A DNA stretch of 64,000 nucleotides from Isoptericola croceus (GTDB lineage: Bacteria > Actinomycetota > Actinomycetes > Actinomycetales > Cellulomonadaceae): the NCBI RefSeq assembly GCF_029382255.1, contig NZ_JARLLG010000006.1:124001-188000 (forward strand), in the 5' to 3' direction. The notes under the pieces were generated by a model. The model saw nothing but the letters and a program-made list of their open reading frames with translations, had not been told where the DNA came from and did no database searches. Position numbers and translations under genes: made by a program. The stretch's first letter is position 1. The number at the start of each line of letters is the position of its first letter. This document shows, piece by piece, positions 41,500 to 50,715 of this stretch.

Positions 41500-43137
41500 A
41501 TGACGACCACGCTTGAGGGAGCCGAAGCACGCGCCCGCCAATCGGCAGGGCCGCGACCAGGGGCGAACGAGGAGCATCTGCCGGGACTGCGGCTGTGGAT
41601 CGGCCGTATCCTCGGCCCGGTCCTCGGAGCAGCCGCCTATCTCCTGCTGCCGGAGGACGCGGCGCTCTCCGACGCCGCCCGCGCCACCGCGGCGATCGCG
41701 ATCATGATGGCCGTGTGGTGGATGACCGAGGCCTTGCCGCTCGCCGTCACGTCGCTGATACCGATCGTCGCGTTCCCGCTGGCCGGGGTGCTGGCGGTCG
41801 GTGACGCCACGGCACCGTACGCCTCGCCGACGGTGTTCCTGTTCATGGGCGGGTTCATGATCGCGCTCGCCATGCAGAAGTGGAACCTGCACAAGCGGAT
41901 CGCGCTGGTCGTGATGCGGGCGATCGGGACCAAGCCACGCCAGCTGGTGCTCGGCGTCATGATCGCCACCGCGTTCCTGTCGATGTGGGTCAGCAACACC
42001 GCGACCACACTGATGATGCTGCCCATCGGCATCAGCGTCCTCGCCCTGGTCGCGAACAAGAAGGCGAGCGCCCGGAAGAGCGGCGCCGCCGGTGCGGACT
42101 CCACCGCCGGTGCAGACTCCGCCGCGGACGACAAGGGCCCGGTGTCGGAGATGTTCGCCGACAAGGACACCAAGAACTTTGCGGTCTGCCTGATGCTCTC
42201 CATCGCCTTCGCCGCGACCATCGGAGGTCTCGCCACCCTGATCGGGAGCCCTCCGAACCTGATCCTGGCCGGATTCGCCGAGGAGACCCTCGACACGACG
42301 ATCGGCTTCGCCGACTGGATGAGGATCGGCGTGCCGCTGTCGGCCGTGTTCCTCGTCGTGGCCTGGTTCCTGCTGACGCGGGTCATCTACCCGACCAAGC
42401 TGACCAGCGTCGTCGGCGGCCGCGAGGTCATCAACGACGAGCTGGCCAAGCTGGGCCGGATGTCGCGCGGCGAGTGGATCGTCGCCGCGGTGTTCACCAT
42501 CACGGCCCTGCTGTGGGTCTTCCGGGACGTGATCACCGAGTCGGGCGTGCTGCCCTTCATGGAGCACGTGGACGACGCGATGATCGGTATCGCGGCCGCC
42601 GTGGTGCTGTTCCTCGTCCCCGCCTCGTCGCACCAGGGCAAGCCAGTCATGACGATGGACTGGCGCACCGCCCAGTCCGGCATCCCGTGGGGCGTGCTGC
42701 TGCTCTTCGGCGGCGGCCTCTCCCTGGCGAGGGCCGTGCAGGAGACGGAGCTGAGCAACTACATCGGCACCCAGCTCGACGGGCTCGGGGTGCTGCCGTC
42801 CGTGCTCCTGGTGCTGGCGGTGTGCCTGGTGATCCTGGCGCTGACCGAGCTGACCAGCAACACGGCCACGGCCGCGACGTTCCTGCCCGTCCTCGCCGGT
42901 GTGGCGTTGGGGATCGGCATCGACCCGATGCTGCTGCTCGTCCCGGCCGCGTTCGCCGCCACCTGCAGCTTCATGCTTCCGGTCGGCACGCCGCCGAACG
43001 CGATCGTCTTCGGCTCCGGCTACGTGACGATGGGGCAGATGCTGCGCGCGGGCGTGTGGCTCAACCTCATCGGCATGGTGCTGATCACCGGCGCGATGCT
43101 GCTGCTCGGTGGCTGGGCGTTGGGCATCACCGTCTGA
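41500..43137 (+). CDS. DASS/SLC13-family anion (dicarboxylate/citrate) transporter
   Basis: A 545-residue multi-pass membrane protein, probably sodium-coupled. Both family SNT motifs are present (MWVSNTATTLMMLP and LTSNTATAATFLPVL) in the two inverted halves, with GLATLIGSPPNL and PVGTPPNAIVFGSGY for cation and substrate binding. ATG 41500 has GGAGG 8 nt upstream. An ~50-residue insertion around 190-215 (GAAGADSTAGADSAADDKG) is a cytoplasmic loop with a small repeat. The next two genes encode a CitA/DcuS-type sensor and its regulator, so the substrate is likely a di- or tricarboxylate. Confidence 0.9.
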   Translation: MTTTLEGAEARARQSAGPRPGANEEHLPGLRLWIGRILGPVLGAAAYLLLPEDAALSDAARATAAIAIMMAVWWMTEALPLAVTSLIPIVAFPLAGVLAVGDATAPYASPTVFLFMGGFMIALAMQKWNLHKRIALVVMRAIGTKPRQLVLGVMIATAFLSMWVSNTATTLMMLPIGISVLALVANKKASARKSGAAGADSTAGADSAADDKGPVSEMFADKDTKNFAVCLMLSIAFAATIGGLATLIGSPPNLILAGFAEETLDTTIGFADWMRIGVPLSAVFLVVAWFLLTRVIYPTKLTSVVGGREVINDELAKLGRMSRGEWIVAAVFTITALLWVFRDVITESGVLPFMEHVDDAMIGIAAAVVLFLVPASSHQGKPVMTMDWRTAQSGIPWGVLLLFGGGLSLARAVQETELSNYIGTQLDGLGVLPSVLLVLAVCLVILALTELTSNTATAATFLPVLAGVALGIGIDPMLLLVPAAFAATCSFMLPVGTPPNAIVFGSGYVTMGQMLRAGVWLNLIGMVLITGAMLLLGGWALGITV

Positions 43138-43174
43138 CGTCGGTCTCCACCAGGAGGCCTGGAACACTGATCCC

Positions 43175-44770
43175 ATGCACCGACGCATGAGCCTTGCCCG
43201 GCAGCTGTTCGTGCTGCAGCTCAGCGTCATCGTGCTCCTGGTGGGTTCAGGGACCCTGGTCGCGTTCCTCGACGCGCAGCGCGTCAGCGAGGCCGGGGCC
43301 GAGCGCCGGGTACTCACCCTGGCCTCGGCCCTGGCCGAGCTGCCCGAGGTCCGCGCGGCACTGACCGAGGACGACCCGTCGACGACCCTGCAGCCGATCG
43401 CCGAGTCGGTGCGCGAGGCCACCAGCACCGACTTCATCGTGTTCATGGCCACGGACCGCACCCGCTACTCGCACCCGAACCCGGACCGGATCGGCGAGCC
43501 GTTCCTCGGCACCATCGGGCCCGCGCTCGCGGGCGGCACGGTGACCGAGACCTACGACGGCACGCTCGGCCCCTCGGTCCGGGCGGTCCTGCCGGTCTAC
43601 GGCGAGGACGGCGAGGTCGCCGCGCTGATCTCCATCGGCGTCCTGCGCAGCCAGATCGGTAAGGAGCTTCTCGCACGGGTCCCGGCTCTGCTCGGGGTGG
43701 CCGCCATCGCGATCGCCGTCGCCGCCCTCGGCTCGTGGGCCATCAGCCGGCGCCTCGACCGGCAGACCCTGGGACTCGGACCCGTCGAGATCACCCGCAT
43801 GTACGAGCAGCACGACGCCGTGCTGCACGCGGTGCGCGAGGGACTCGTCATCGTCGACCTCGACGGGAGGCTGACGCTCGCCAACGACGAGGCCGCCCGG
43901 CTCCTGAGCCTGCCCGCGGACGCGCAGGGGCGGGAGGTCGGCAGCCTCGGTCTCGACGAGCCGTTGCGCACCCTGCTGCGTACCGGCGAACAGGTGAGCG
44001 ACCGGCTCATCGTCTACCGCGACCGGGTGCTCGTCGCCAGCTCGGAGCCGGCGACCAAGGACGGCAAGGTGCTCGGTGTGGTCACCACCCTGCGTGACCA
44101 CACCGAGCTCGAGACGTTGAGCGGCGAGCTCGACTCCGCCCGCGGGTTCGCCGAGGCCCTGCGCGCCCAGGCGCACGAGTCGGCGAACCGGCTGCACACC
44201 GTGGTCACCATGATCGAGCTCGGCCAGCCGGAGAAGGCGGTCGAGCTCGCCACCGTGGAGCTCGCCTCCGCGCAGCAGCTCGCCGACCAGGTCATGGGGT
44301 CGGTGGACGAGCCGGCGCTCGCCGCGCTGCTGCTCGGCAAGGCCGCGCAGGCGCACGAGAAGGGCGTCGAGCTGGTGGTCTCGGACGACACCGAGCTGCG
44401 CGACGTCGACGTCTCGGCGCGCGACCTGGTCACCCTCGTGGGCAACCTGGTCGACAACGCGATCGACGCCGCGCTCGCGGCCCCACCACCACGGCGGGTC
44501 ACAGTGCTGGCCCGCGGCCAGGACGGTGGCCTGCTGTTCGAGGTCGCCGACTCGGGTCCAGGGGTGGACCCGGCGCGGGTGGACGATATCTTCACCCGTG
44601 GGTGGACGACCAAGACGGCGTCCGGGGCGCACGGGCAGGGGCTGGGCCTCGCGCTGGTCCGTCAGGTCATCACCCGGTACGGAGGCAGCGTCGAGGTCAC
44701 GCACGACGGCGCCACGACGTTCAGCGTGCGGCTGCCTCCGGCGCACGCACCCGGAGGAGGGACCCGATGA
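43175..44770 (+). CDS. Sensor histidine kinase, CitA/DcuS type
   Basis: A 531-residue membrane sensor. Transmembrane helix 1 is at ~10-30 (LFVLQLSVIVLLVG), a periplasmic PDC/sCache domain at ~35-170 (HPNPDRIGEPF is typical of CitA/DcuS carboxylate sensors), helix 2 at ~170-190, a cytoplasmic PAS domain (~215-310), the phospho-acceptor helix with His in LRAQAHESANRLH, and a HATPase domain (LVDNAIDAAL, DSGPGVDP, GQGLGLALV). It starts 37 bp after the DASS transporter gene and overlaps the response regulator in ATGA. It probably senses the extracellular carboxylate carried by that transporter. Confidence 0.92.
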   Translation: MHRRMSLARQLFVLQLSVIVLLVGSGTLVAFLDAQRVSEAGAERRVLTLASALAELPEVRAALTEDDPSTTLQPIAESVREATSTDFIVFMATDRTRYSHPNPDRIGEPFLGTIGPALAGGTVTETYDGTLGPSVRAVLPVYGEDGEVAALISIGVLRSQIGKELLARVPALLGVAAIAIAVAALGSWAISRRLDRQTLGLGPVEITRMYEQHDAVLHAVREGLVIVDLDGRLTLANDEAARLLSLPADAQGREVGSLGLDEPLRTLLRTGEQVSDRLIVYRDRVLVASSEPATKDGKVLGVVTTLRDHTELETLSGELDSARGFAEALRAQAHESANRLHTVVTMIELGQPEKAVELATVELASAQQLADQVMGSVDEPALAALLLGKAAQAHEKGVELVVSDDTELRDVDVSARDLVTLVGNLVDNAIDAALAAPPPRRVTVLARGQDGGLLFEVADSGPGVDPARVDDIFTRGWTTKTASGAHGQGLGLALVRQVITRYGGSVEVTHDGATTFSVRLPPAHAPGGGTR

Positions 44771-45444
44771 TCAGGACGCTCGTCGTCGAGGACGACCCGC
44801 AGATCGCCGCGGCGCATGCCGAGTACGTCGCGCGGGTCCCCGGGTTCACCGCCGTGGGCGTCGTGCACCGCGGCAAGGAGACCTGGGACTTCGTCGCGCG
44901 CCACGACGTCGACCTCGTCCTGCTGGACTTCTACCTGCCGGACATGACGGGGCTCGACGTCTGCCGTGGCCTGCGGGGGAAGGGGCACCTGGTCGACATC
45001 ATCGCGATCACGTCGGCCCGGGACATCCGCGTGGTGCGCTCCGTCGTCGCCTACGGCGTCGTGCAGTACCTGCTCAAGCCGTTCACGTTCGCCGCGTTCA
45101 AGGACAAGCTCGAGCGCTACGCCGCGTTCCGCGACCAGCTCACCGAGCACGGCGCGGAGGCGGCCCAGCAGGACGTCGACCGCGCGTTCGCCGCGCTGCG
45201 CGGGAGTCGCGAGGCGGCGGTCCCGAAGGGAATGAGCGAGGCCACGCTGAGCGCCGTCGTCGACCTGCTCCGCGAGGCCGGCGACGCTGGCCTCTCCGCC
45301 GCCGACCTGGGCGACCGGCTCGGCACGGCACGGGTGACCGCGCGGCGCTACCTCGAGCACCTGGCGAACCACGACCTCGCCGATCGGGTACCCCGGTACG
45401 GCGGGACCGGGCGGCCCGAGCACATCTATCGCTGGCGCCCCTGA
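44767..45444 (+). CDS. Response regulator, CitB/DcuR type
   Basis: A 225-residue regulator. The receiver domain has Asp9-Asp10, phospho-acceptor Asp54 in VLLDFYLPDMTG and the conserved Lys in YLLKPFTF. The C-terminal helix-turn-helix (AADLGDRLGTARVTARRYLEHL) fits the CitB/DcuR class. It overlaps the kinase gene in ATGA, so the pair is translationally coupled. Likely target: the upstream DASS transporter gene. Confidence 0.92.
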   Translation: MIRTLVVEDDPQIAAAHAEYVARVPGFTAVGVVHRGKETWDFVARHDVDLVLLDFYLPDMTGLDVCRGLRGKGHLVDIIAITSARDIRVVRSVVAYGVVQYLLKPFTFAAFKDKLERYAAFRDQLTEHGAEAAQQDVDRAFAALRGSREAAVPKGMSEATLSAVVDLLREAGDAGLSAADLGDRLGTARVTARRYLEHLANHDLADRVPRYGGTGRPEHIYRWRP

Positions 45445-45459
45445 GCACGCAGCCCGACC

Positions 45460-46521
45460 TCAGCGCAGCTCGTAGAAACGCCAGAAGCCGAAGTTCTCGA
45501 TCGGCACGTCGGTGACGCCCGTGAACCCGGCGTCGTGGGCGTACCTCTCGACCGTCTCGCGCCGGATCACGGTCCCGGTGCCGACACTCCCGGGGTGGCT
45601 CAGGCTGTCCGGCAGACAGCACAGCGTGCTGAACCCGTACAGCATCCGCTGGATGAGGTCGGCGGGCACGGCGAGCTCGTCGTCGGCGGCCTCGTCCATG
45701 ACGACGACGGTCCCGCCGTCGGCGAGGGAGGCCCGCACGGCGGTGAGCACGTCGACCGGGTGGGGCATGTCGTGCAGGCACTCGAAGAGGAACGCGACGT
45801 CGTACGGCCCGCCCTCGACGTCCTCCCCGGCGCTGTGGACGAACTCGACACCCTCGACACCCGCTTCGGCAGCGATCGCCCGCGCCCGCTCCACGGAGGG
45901 CCCGTCGATGTCGATACCCACCACCCTGGTCTCGGGGTAGGCGCGGGCCAGGGCGATCGTCGACCAGCCGTACCCGCACCCGATGTCCGCGATCGCTGCC
46001 CCCGGTCTCCCGAGCGCCGCGTGCAGGTGCGGCACCCCGGCGAGCTCTCCGGGGAGCACCTGCTCGAACCACGGCCGGTTCATGTCCGCCTGCCCGTCGC
46101 GCGCGTCGTCACCGAGCTGGTCCCACGACACCCCGCCGCCCTGCCGGTACGCGTCGACCAGAGCGGGGAGCTGGATCGCCGACGCCGCGACGAGCCGGAT
46201 GAACGGCGCTAGGAAGTCCGTGGAGCTGGTGTCGGTGAAGACGGCGACCCCCTCGGCGTCCAGGCCGAACCGCCGGTCCCCGTCCTGACCACCGCCGTCG
46301 TCGCAGGTGAGGAAGCCCGCCGCGGCCTGCTGCTCGCACCACTCACGGGCGTAACGCACCTGGGTGTGCGTCCGGTCGGCGAGCGCGGCCGGCGTGAGCG
46401 GGCCGGCCGCGGCGAGCTCGCGGTACCAGCCGAGCCGGTCGCCGAGGTAGACGGCCAGACCTTCCATCATCGCGACCCCGGTCTCGAACACACGGTCCGC
46501 GAGGGGTGGTGTGGTCTCCAT
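45460..46521 (-). CDS. Class I SAM-dependent methyltransferase with N-terminal winged helix
   Basis: A 353-residue cytoplasmic protein. Residues 1-~90 form a winged-helix region (PAALADRTHTQVRYAREWCEQQAAAGFL) common in O-methyltransferases and related proteins. The Rossmann methyltransferase domain follows with motif I ADIGCGYGWST (~175-185), the acidic SAM-ribose ligand in VVGIDIDGPS and the post-I region FLFECLHDMPHP. ATG 46521 gives the expected N-terminus; a 30-codon upstream extension is not protein-like. The substrate is unknown. It is divergent from the toxin-antitoxin pair. Confidence 0.82.
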   Translation of the reverse strand: METTPPLADRVFETGVAMMEGLAVYLGDRLGWYRELAAAGPLTPAALADRTHTQVRYAREWCEQQAAAGFLTCDDGGGQDGDRRFGLDAEGVAVFTDTSSTDFLAPFIRLVAASAIQLPALVDAYRQGGGVSWDQLGDDARDGQADMNRPWFEQVLPGELAGVPHLHAALGRPGAAIADIGCGYGWSTIALARAYPETRVVGIDIDGPSVERARAIAAEAGVEGVEFVHSAGEDVEGGPYDVAFLFECLHDMPHPVDVLTAVRASLADGGTVVVMDEAADDELAVPADLIQRMLYGFSTLCCLPDSLSHPGSVGTGTVIRRETVERYAHDAGFTGVTDVPIENFGFWRFYELR

Positions 46522-46604
46522 CCTTCGAGGGTGCGCCTCGCCCGGGCTCGACGTGACCGGGTGCGGCGGGTGAAATCTTCGAGCGGAGTTCAACCCCCTC
46601 GTGT

Positions 46605-46634
46605 CTGACAAATGTGCGACAAGGCGGATAGGAT
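46605..46634 (+). promoter_or_regulatory. Promoter of the toxin-antitoxin pair, leaderless type
   Basis: CTGACA (46605-46610) and TAGGAT (46629-46634) are 18 bp apart, and TAGGAT ends 6 bp before ATG 46641, so transcription should start at the start codon. GACAA is repeated around the -35 region, a possible antitoxin operator. Confidence 0.6.
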
Positions 46635-46640
46635 GGCGTC

Positions 46641-46898
46641 ATGGCCACCCAGACCAGACGATCCGCCGCGGCCGCGCGCGCAGGGAAGGAGACGGGCAGG
46701 GGCAGCTCCGTCGGCTTCCGCCCCACCGCCGAGGAGCGTCGCATCCTCGACCGCCTCCACGACGACGGCGTCAACGCCAGCGATGCCTTGCGCCGCGGGC
46801 TACGCCTTCTCGAGCAGGAACGCTGGCTCGACCAGGCGCGCGCCGACATGGCCCGCAACCGTGACGAGAACCTGAACGACGCACCGGACGCCTGGTGA
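46641..46898 (+). CDS. Antitoxin of a MazF/PemK-type module
   Basis: An 85-residue basic-to-acidic protein. After a basic, disordered N-terminus (QTRRSAAAARAGKETGRG), a strand-helix-helix pattern (SVGFRPTAEERRILDRLHDDGVNASDALRRGLRLLEQE) fits a ribbon-helix-helix-like DNA-binding fold. The tail (NRDENLNDAPDAW) probably wraps the toxin. It overlaps the toxin gene by 4 bp in GTGA. The promoter spacing suggests a leaderless message. Its function as antitoxin is inferred from position and size. Confidence 0.8.
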   Translation: MATQTRRSAAAARAGKETGRGSSVGFRPTAEERRILDRLHDDGVNASDALRRGLRLLEQERWLDQARADMARNRDENLNDAPDAW

Positions 46899-47227
46899 TC
46901 CGCGGCGCCGTCTACAAGGTCGACCTCGGCGACCCGCGCGGCCACGAGCAGGGCGGACGCCGGTACGGCCTCGTCCTGTCCCCCACTGAGGCCCCTTGGT
47001 CGGTCGCCACCATCGTGCCGACGTCTACCAGCGCGCGACCGATGAGCTTCCGCCCCGAGCTCGAGGTCGCCGGGGTGCCCACGGTGTTCCTCGTGGACCA
47101 GGTGCGCACCATCGATGTCAACTACGTGCACGGCGAGCCTGTCGACTATCTCCTCCACGACGACATCGCCGTCGTGGAGGAAGCCCTGTCCCGCTACCTG
47201 GGACTGATCCCGGGAACAGACGCGTGA
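46895..47227 (+). CDS. MazF/PemK-family endoribonuclease toxin
   Basis: A 110-residue toxin of the MazF/PemK fold. The family start is IRGAVYKVDLGDPRGHEQGGRRYGLVLS, with the conserved Arg and Gly at the active site; the central Ser/Thr in VPTSTSARP and the Asp in VFLVDQVRTID are expected for this fold. It starts at GTG 46895, overlapping the antitoxin stop. MazF enzymes cut mRNA in a sequence-specific way; the recognition sequence cannot be read from the gene. Both genes look intact. Confidence 0.88.
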   Translation: MIRGAVYKVDLGDPRGHEQGGRRYGLVLSPTEAPWSVATIVPTSTSARPMSFRPELEVAGVPTVFLVDQVRTIDVNYVHGEPVDYLLHDDIAVVEEALSRYLGLIPGTDA

Positions 47228-47255
47228 CGGGCGAGCAGCGCCGACGCGAGCGCCG

Positions 47256-47420
47256 CTACCTGTCTCCGGCAGATCCGCTCGCCTCCCACGGGTAGGTCAC
47301 GACGCCGTCCGGACCGTGGGACGGCGTCGCGGGGTCGACGTCCCGCTGCTTCGGCCGGCGGCCGGCGAGCTCGGCGAGGTACTGGTTCCCGATGCCGGCG
47401 CCGGCCAGCCAGGAGGTCAT
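47256..47420 (-). pseudogene. Possible fragment of a DUF488-like gene
   Basis: A 54-codon frame reading AGAGIGNQYLAELAGRRPKQ and then GPDGVVTYPW. The first part resembles the AAGIxYxxLPELGG segment of DUF488 proteins, but nothing before or after is left. It lies just after the toxin gene on the other strand. A broken remnant is the best reading; it could be chance. Confidence 0.25.
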
Positions 47421-47472
47421 CTCGCCGGCGTCGAACGGCGGGCTGCGCCGTGATCACACCTGCCGCCCGAGG

Positions 47473-48564
47473 TCACCCGCGCCCGCACGCGCCGCAGGTG
47501 CCGCGCCGGCGCAGCCAGTAGGCGTAGGTCGCCGCCCCGAGCGCGAGCGACCACAGCGGCCAGAGGAACGCCGGACCGACGGCGGCCCACGTCTCCGCGT
47601 CGAACCCGAGCAGACCCTCCTGCAGACCGAGGCCGATCATCGAGATCCCGGCGGGCAGGACGGCCACGGCGACGACGGTCGCGGGGACGACGGCGAGCCC
47701 CACCGGGACCCGCCGGCCGGCGAGGCCGAGCATCCAGCGCGGGAAGACGTCGCCCCACCGCTGGTACAGCCCGAGCGTGAGCACCGCACCGAGCAGGGCG
47801 AACGCGCCGAGGCCGATCGGGCCGATGAGGTCCAGCCCGCGCATCGCCTCGACCTCGTCCCGCGAGAAGCCCAGCGGGATCCCCAGCGCCCACGCGATGC
47901 GGGTGAGGCCGTAGAAGGCCGGTATGGCCGCGGCCACGAGCGCCGCGACCCGTCCCCAGCGCGCGGCCGAGGCCGGCGTCGTCCAGGCCGGGTCGGCGCC
48001 GTCGTGCCGTCGCCCGCAGCGCTCGCAGGCTGCCAGGCTGCGCCGGGTCGCGCGGACCGCGGCCACGGTCAGGAGCACCGCACCGCCGAGCACCGCGGTC
48101 TGGAACAGGAAGTCCGGCGCCACGTAGTGGTCGAGGGAGGCACGCACCTCGGCACTGAAGAACGACATCACCAGGAGGGCGGGCAGGTAGCCGAGCCCGG
48201 CCAGGACGGTGGCGTCCACGAGCAGGAGGGCAGCCAGCAGGACGACGGCGGTGCCCGCGTAGGTGGCGACGCGGGGGCCGCGCGCCGTCGACCGTCCCCA
48301 GCGCATCCAGGCCGTGAGCAGCGCTCCGCCGAGCGCCAGGGCGACGACGCCCGTGGCCAGGGCCTCGGCGGGGACGTCGCGGAGCAGGCCGTGGTTGAGC
48401 GCCTCCGGCGCCACCGCGGCTGCGTCGACCGTCCCGCGGTAGACGATCGCGAGGAGGGCACCGACGACCCACCAGGCGACGGCGAGGCTCTCGATCCGTC
48501 TGCCGTGGCGACCGGACGCCCGGCCACTCGGTGCTGGCTGCTGTGCACGTTCGTGTGTGGTCAT
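47473..48564 (-). CDS. Multi-pass membrane protein of unknown function
   Basis: A 363-residue membrane protein with seven or eight hydrophobic segments (first at ~28-42, VAWWVVGALLAIVY). Cytoplasmic or extracytoplasmic cysteine pairs occur in ACERCGRRH (middle) and CGACGRG (extreme C-terminus), which might bind a metal. Its start, 76 bp after the stop of the NarL-type regulator gene on the same strand, suggests it is part of that operon and perhaps regulated by it. No family name can be given. Confidence 0.7.
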   Translation of the reverse strand: MTTHERAQQPAPSGRASGRHGRRIESLAVAWWVVGALLAIVYRGTVDAAAVAPEALNHGLLRDVPAEALATGVVALALGGALLTAWMRWGRSTARGPRVATYAGTAVVLLAALLLVDATVLAGLGYLPALLVMSFFSAEVRASLDHYVAPDFLFQTAVLGGAVLLTVAAVRATRRSLAACERCGRRHDGADPAWTTPASAARWGRVAALVAAAIPAFYGLTRIAWALGIPLGFSRDEVEAMRGLDLIGPIGLGAFALLGAVLTLGLYQRWGDVFPRWMLGLAGRRVPVGLAVVPATVVAVAVLPAGISMIGLGLQEGLLGFDAETWAAVGPAFLWPLWSLALGAATYAYWLRRRGTCGACGRG

Positions 48565-48639
48565 GGATCGAGCCTCGCGGCCCGGCGCCGCGGGCGGATC
48601 CCCCGCGACGGCTGTCCCTCTCCCCCGTGCGGGGGAACC

Positions 48640-49335
48640 TCACCCGGCTCGCACGAATCCCGAGGTGTAGGCGCGCACCACGGCCTGGGTGCGGTCGCGG
48701 ACGCCGAGCTTGCCGAGCACGTTGCCCACGTGCGTGCGCACGGTCTCGACGCCGAGGTACAGCTCACCGGCGATCTCCGCGTTCGACATCCCGTCCGCCA
48801 TGAGTCGCAGCACCTCGCCCTCGCGCTCGGTGAGCCGCGCGGAGGCCAGCGCGTCGCCCGACGGCGGTCGGGTGGCGGCGAGCCGACGTACCGCGTCCGG
48901 GAACAGCAGCAGGTCGCCCTGCGCGACCAACCGCACGGCGTGAGCGATCTCGGCCGGGCGGGCCCGCTTGAGCAGGAATCCCTGGGCGCCGGCCTGCAGG
49001 GCGTCGAGCACGTGGTCGTCGTTCTCGAACGTGGTGAGCACCACCACGCGCGGCGGCTCCCCGCGCGGACGGTCCAGGATCGCGCGTGTCGCGGCGATGC
49101 CGTCGACGTGCGGCATGCGGATGTCCATGAGCACGACGTCGGGCCGGGTCTCCGCGACGAGCTGCGGGACGCCGGCGCCGTCGTCCGCCTCGCCGACCAC
49201 GGTCAACCCCGGCTCGGCGTCGAGCACCACGCGCAGGCCGGTGCGCACGAGCGGTTCGTCGTCGACGATCGCGACGCGGACGGGTACGGCGTCGTCGGGC
49301 CGGGTGCCCGGTGCGGCGCCGTGGGGGGCGGTCAT
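48640..49335 (-). CDS. Response regulator, NarL/LuxR type
   Basis: A 231-residue regulator. The receiver domain has acidic residues in VAIVDDEPLV, phospho-acceptor Asp71 in VLMDIRMPHVDG and Lys in GFLLKRARP. The C-terminal LuxR helix-turn-helix is LTEREGEVLRLMADGMSNAEIAGELYLGVETVRTHV-like. It starts at ATG 49335, overlapping the kinase stop in ATGA. It is coupled to the sensor at 49332-50660 and is followed by a membrane-protein gene that may be its target. Confidence 0.93.
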   Translation of the reverse strand: MTAPHGAAPGTRPDDAVPVRVAIVDDEPLVRTGLRVVLDAEPGLTVVGEADDGAGVPQLVAETRPDVVLMDIRMPHVDGIAATRAILDRPRGEPPRVVVLTTFENDDHVLDALQAGAQGFLLKRARPAEIAHAVRLVAQGDLLLFPDAVRRLAATRPPSGDALASARLTEREGEVLRLMADGMSNAEIAGELYLGVETVRTHVGNVLGKLGVRDRTQAVVRAYTSGFVRAG

Positions 49336-50660
49336 GCGCCCGATCCTCGCGCATCCAGCGGAAGGCGCGCACGCACCGCCCACCGGGACCCGCCGTCCCG
49401 GTCCGCCGGCTCCGGACCGGCGGCGACCTCGCCGTCGAGGAGTCTCACCCTCTCGGCCAGGCCCAGCAGGCCACGTCTGCCGCCCGCGGGACGACCGGTC
49501 GCCCCCGACGCCGGCACCGCGTTGACCACCTCGACCTCCAACGCCCGGCCGCGGACCACGACACGGACGTCCACCACGGCGCCGGGTGCGTGCCGGACGG
49601 CGTTGGTCAGGGCCTCCTGCACGATGCGGTACGCCTCCCGGGACACGGCCGACGGCACGGTGGTCTGGAAGGAGTCCGCGGGGGCCACCAGCACCACCGG
49701 GGTCCCGGCGCGCCGTGTCTCCGTGACCAGGTCGGCCAGGTGTCGCAGGTCGCGAGCCGGAGGCGCGGGCATCCCGCTCGACGTGGTCGACGCCCCGGCG
49801 TGCTCGCGCAGGAGGCCGAGCACGTGGTCGAGGTCCGCCATGGCCGCGCGACCGGTCTCCTCCACGGCGGCGAGCGCGCGGCGGGCCGCCTCGGGGTCGG
49901 TGTCGATCTGGCGTGCGGCCGCGGCCGCCTGCAGCGTGGTGATCGTCAGTGCGTGCCCCACCGAGTCGTGCAGCTCACGGGCGAGCCGACCCCGCTCGGC
50001 GGCGCGGCGGGCGGCAGCCTCGAGCTCGGCGATGCGGGCCGTCTGGTCCGGGCCGAGCAGCGGGACGGCCGCCTGCCGCAGCACCCGGCGCGCGAGCGCC
50101 ACGACGTACGGCAGCGCGAGCAGGAGCAGGACCGCGAGGGCGAGCCACGCCACCGGGCTGTCGCTGAGCATCGGTGCGGCGTCGAGCAGGAACGCCCGGT
50201 CGGCCCCGGCGACGGACAGCGCGAGCTGGGTGGCGAGCGGTACGGCGACCAGGAGGCCGAGGGTGACGGCGGCGCCCAGGGCGAGGTGCAGCGTGTACCA
50301 GGCGGCGCCGCGCCATCGCGTGGCGGCGCTCGGGGTGCCCGTCGGCTCGGGAAGGTCGCGGGGGTCCGTGTCGAGGAAGGTGCGCACGGCCAGGACCTGG
50401 AGCGTGCGGACGGGCGCGAGGAACGGCGGCGCGCCGGCGATCACCGCGGTCACCAGCGCCAGGACCACCACGGCCGAGCGCGGGGCCTCGGTGGAGGCGT
50501 ACATCTGCGCGAACCCGGCGACGAGCGTCAGATACGCCCCGGCGAGGACGCCGCCGATGACGAGGTAGATGCCGGCTCGCACCGTGGAGGCGCTCACGAG
50601 GGGCCCGACGGCGCGACGCAGGGCCGTGCGCCGTCGTCGGCCCGTCGTGTCGTCCGCCAT
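49332..50660 (-). CDS. Sensor histidine kinase, NarL-partner (HisKA_3) type
   Basis: A 442-residue membrane kinase with five or six N-terminal helices (to ~190) and no large sensory domain. A coiled segment (ARIAELEAAARRAAERGRLA) leads to the HisKA_3 motif ELHDSVGHALT with the phospho-His, then an ATPase domain (EALTNAVRHA, GRRGLLGLAERV). It overlaps its response regulator in ATGA. Signals in this type are often sensed within or at the membrane, for example cell-envelope stress. Confidence 0.93.
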   Translation of the reverse strand: MADDTTGRRRRTALRRAVGPLVSASTVRAGIYLVIGGVLAGAYLTLVAGFAQMYASTEAPRSAVVVLALVTAVIAGAPPFLAPVRTLQVLAVRTFLDTDPRDLPEPTGTPSAATRWRGAAWYTLHLALGAAVTLGLLVAVPLATQLALSVAGADRAFLLDAAPMLSDSPVAWLALAVLLLLALPYVVALARRVLRQAAVPLLGPDQTARIAELEAAARRAAERGRLARELHDSVGHALTITTLQAAAAARQIDTDPEAARRALAAVEETGRAAMADLDHVLGLLREHAGASTTSSGMPAPPARDLRHLADLVTETRRAGTPVVLVAPADSFQTTVPSAVSREAYRIVQEALTNAVRHAPGAVVDVRVVVRGRALEVEVVNAVPASGATGRPAGGRRGLLGLAERVRLLDGEVAAGPEPADRDGGSRWAVRARLPLDARGSGA

Positions 50661-50715
50661 GCCGCCAGTCTGCCGAGCGGGCCGTCGCCGCGCCTCCCCC
50701 GGCCGGGGGAACGTC

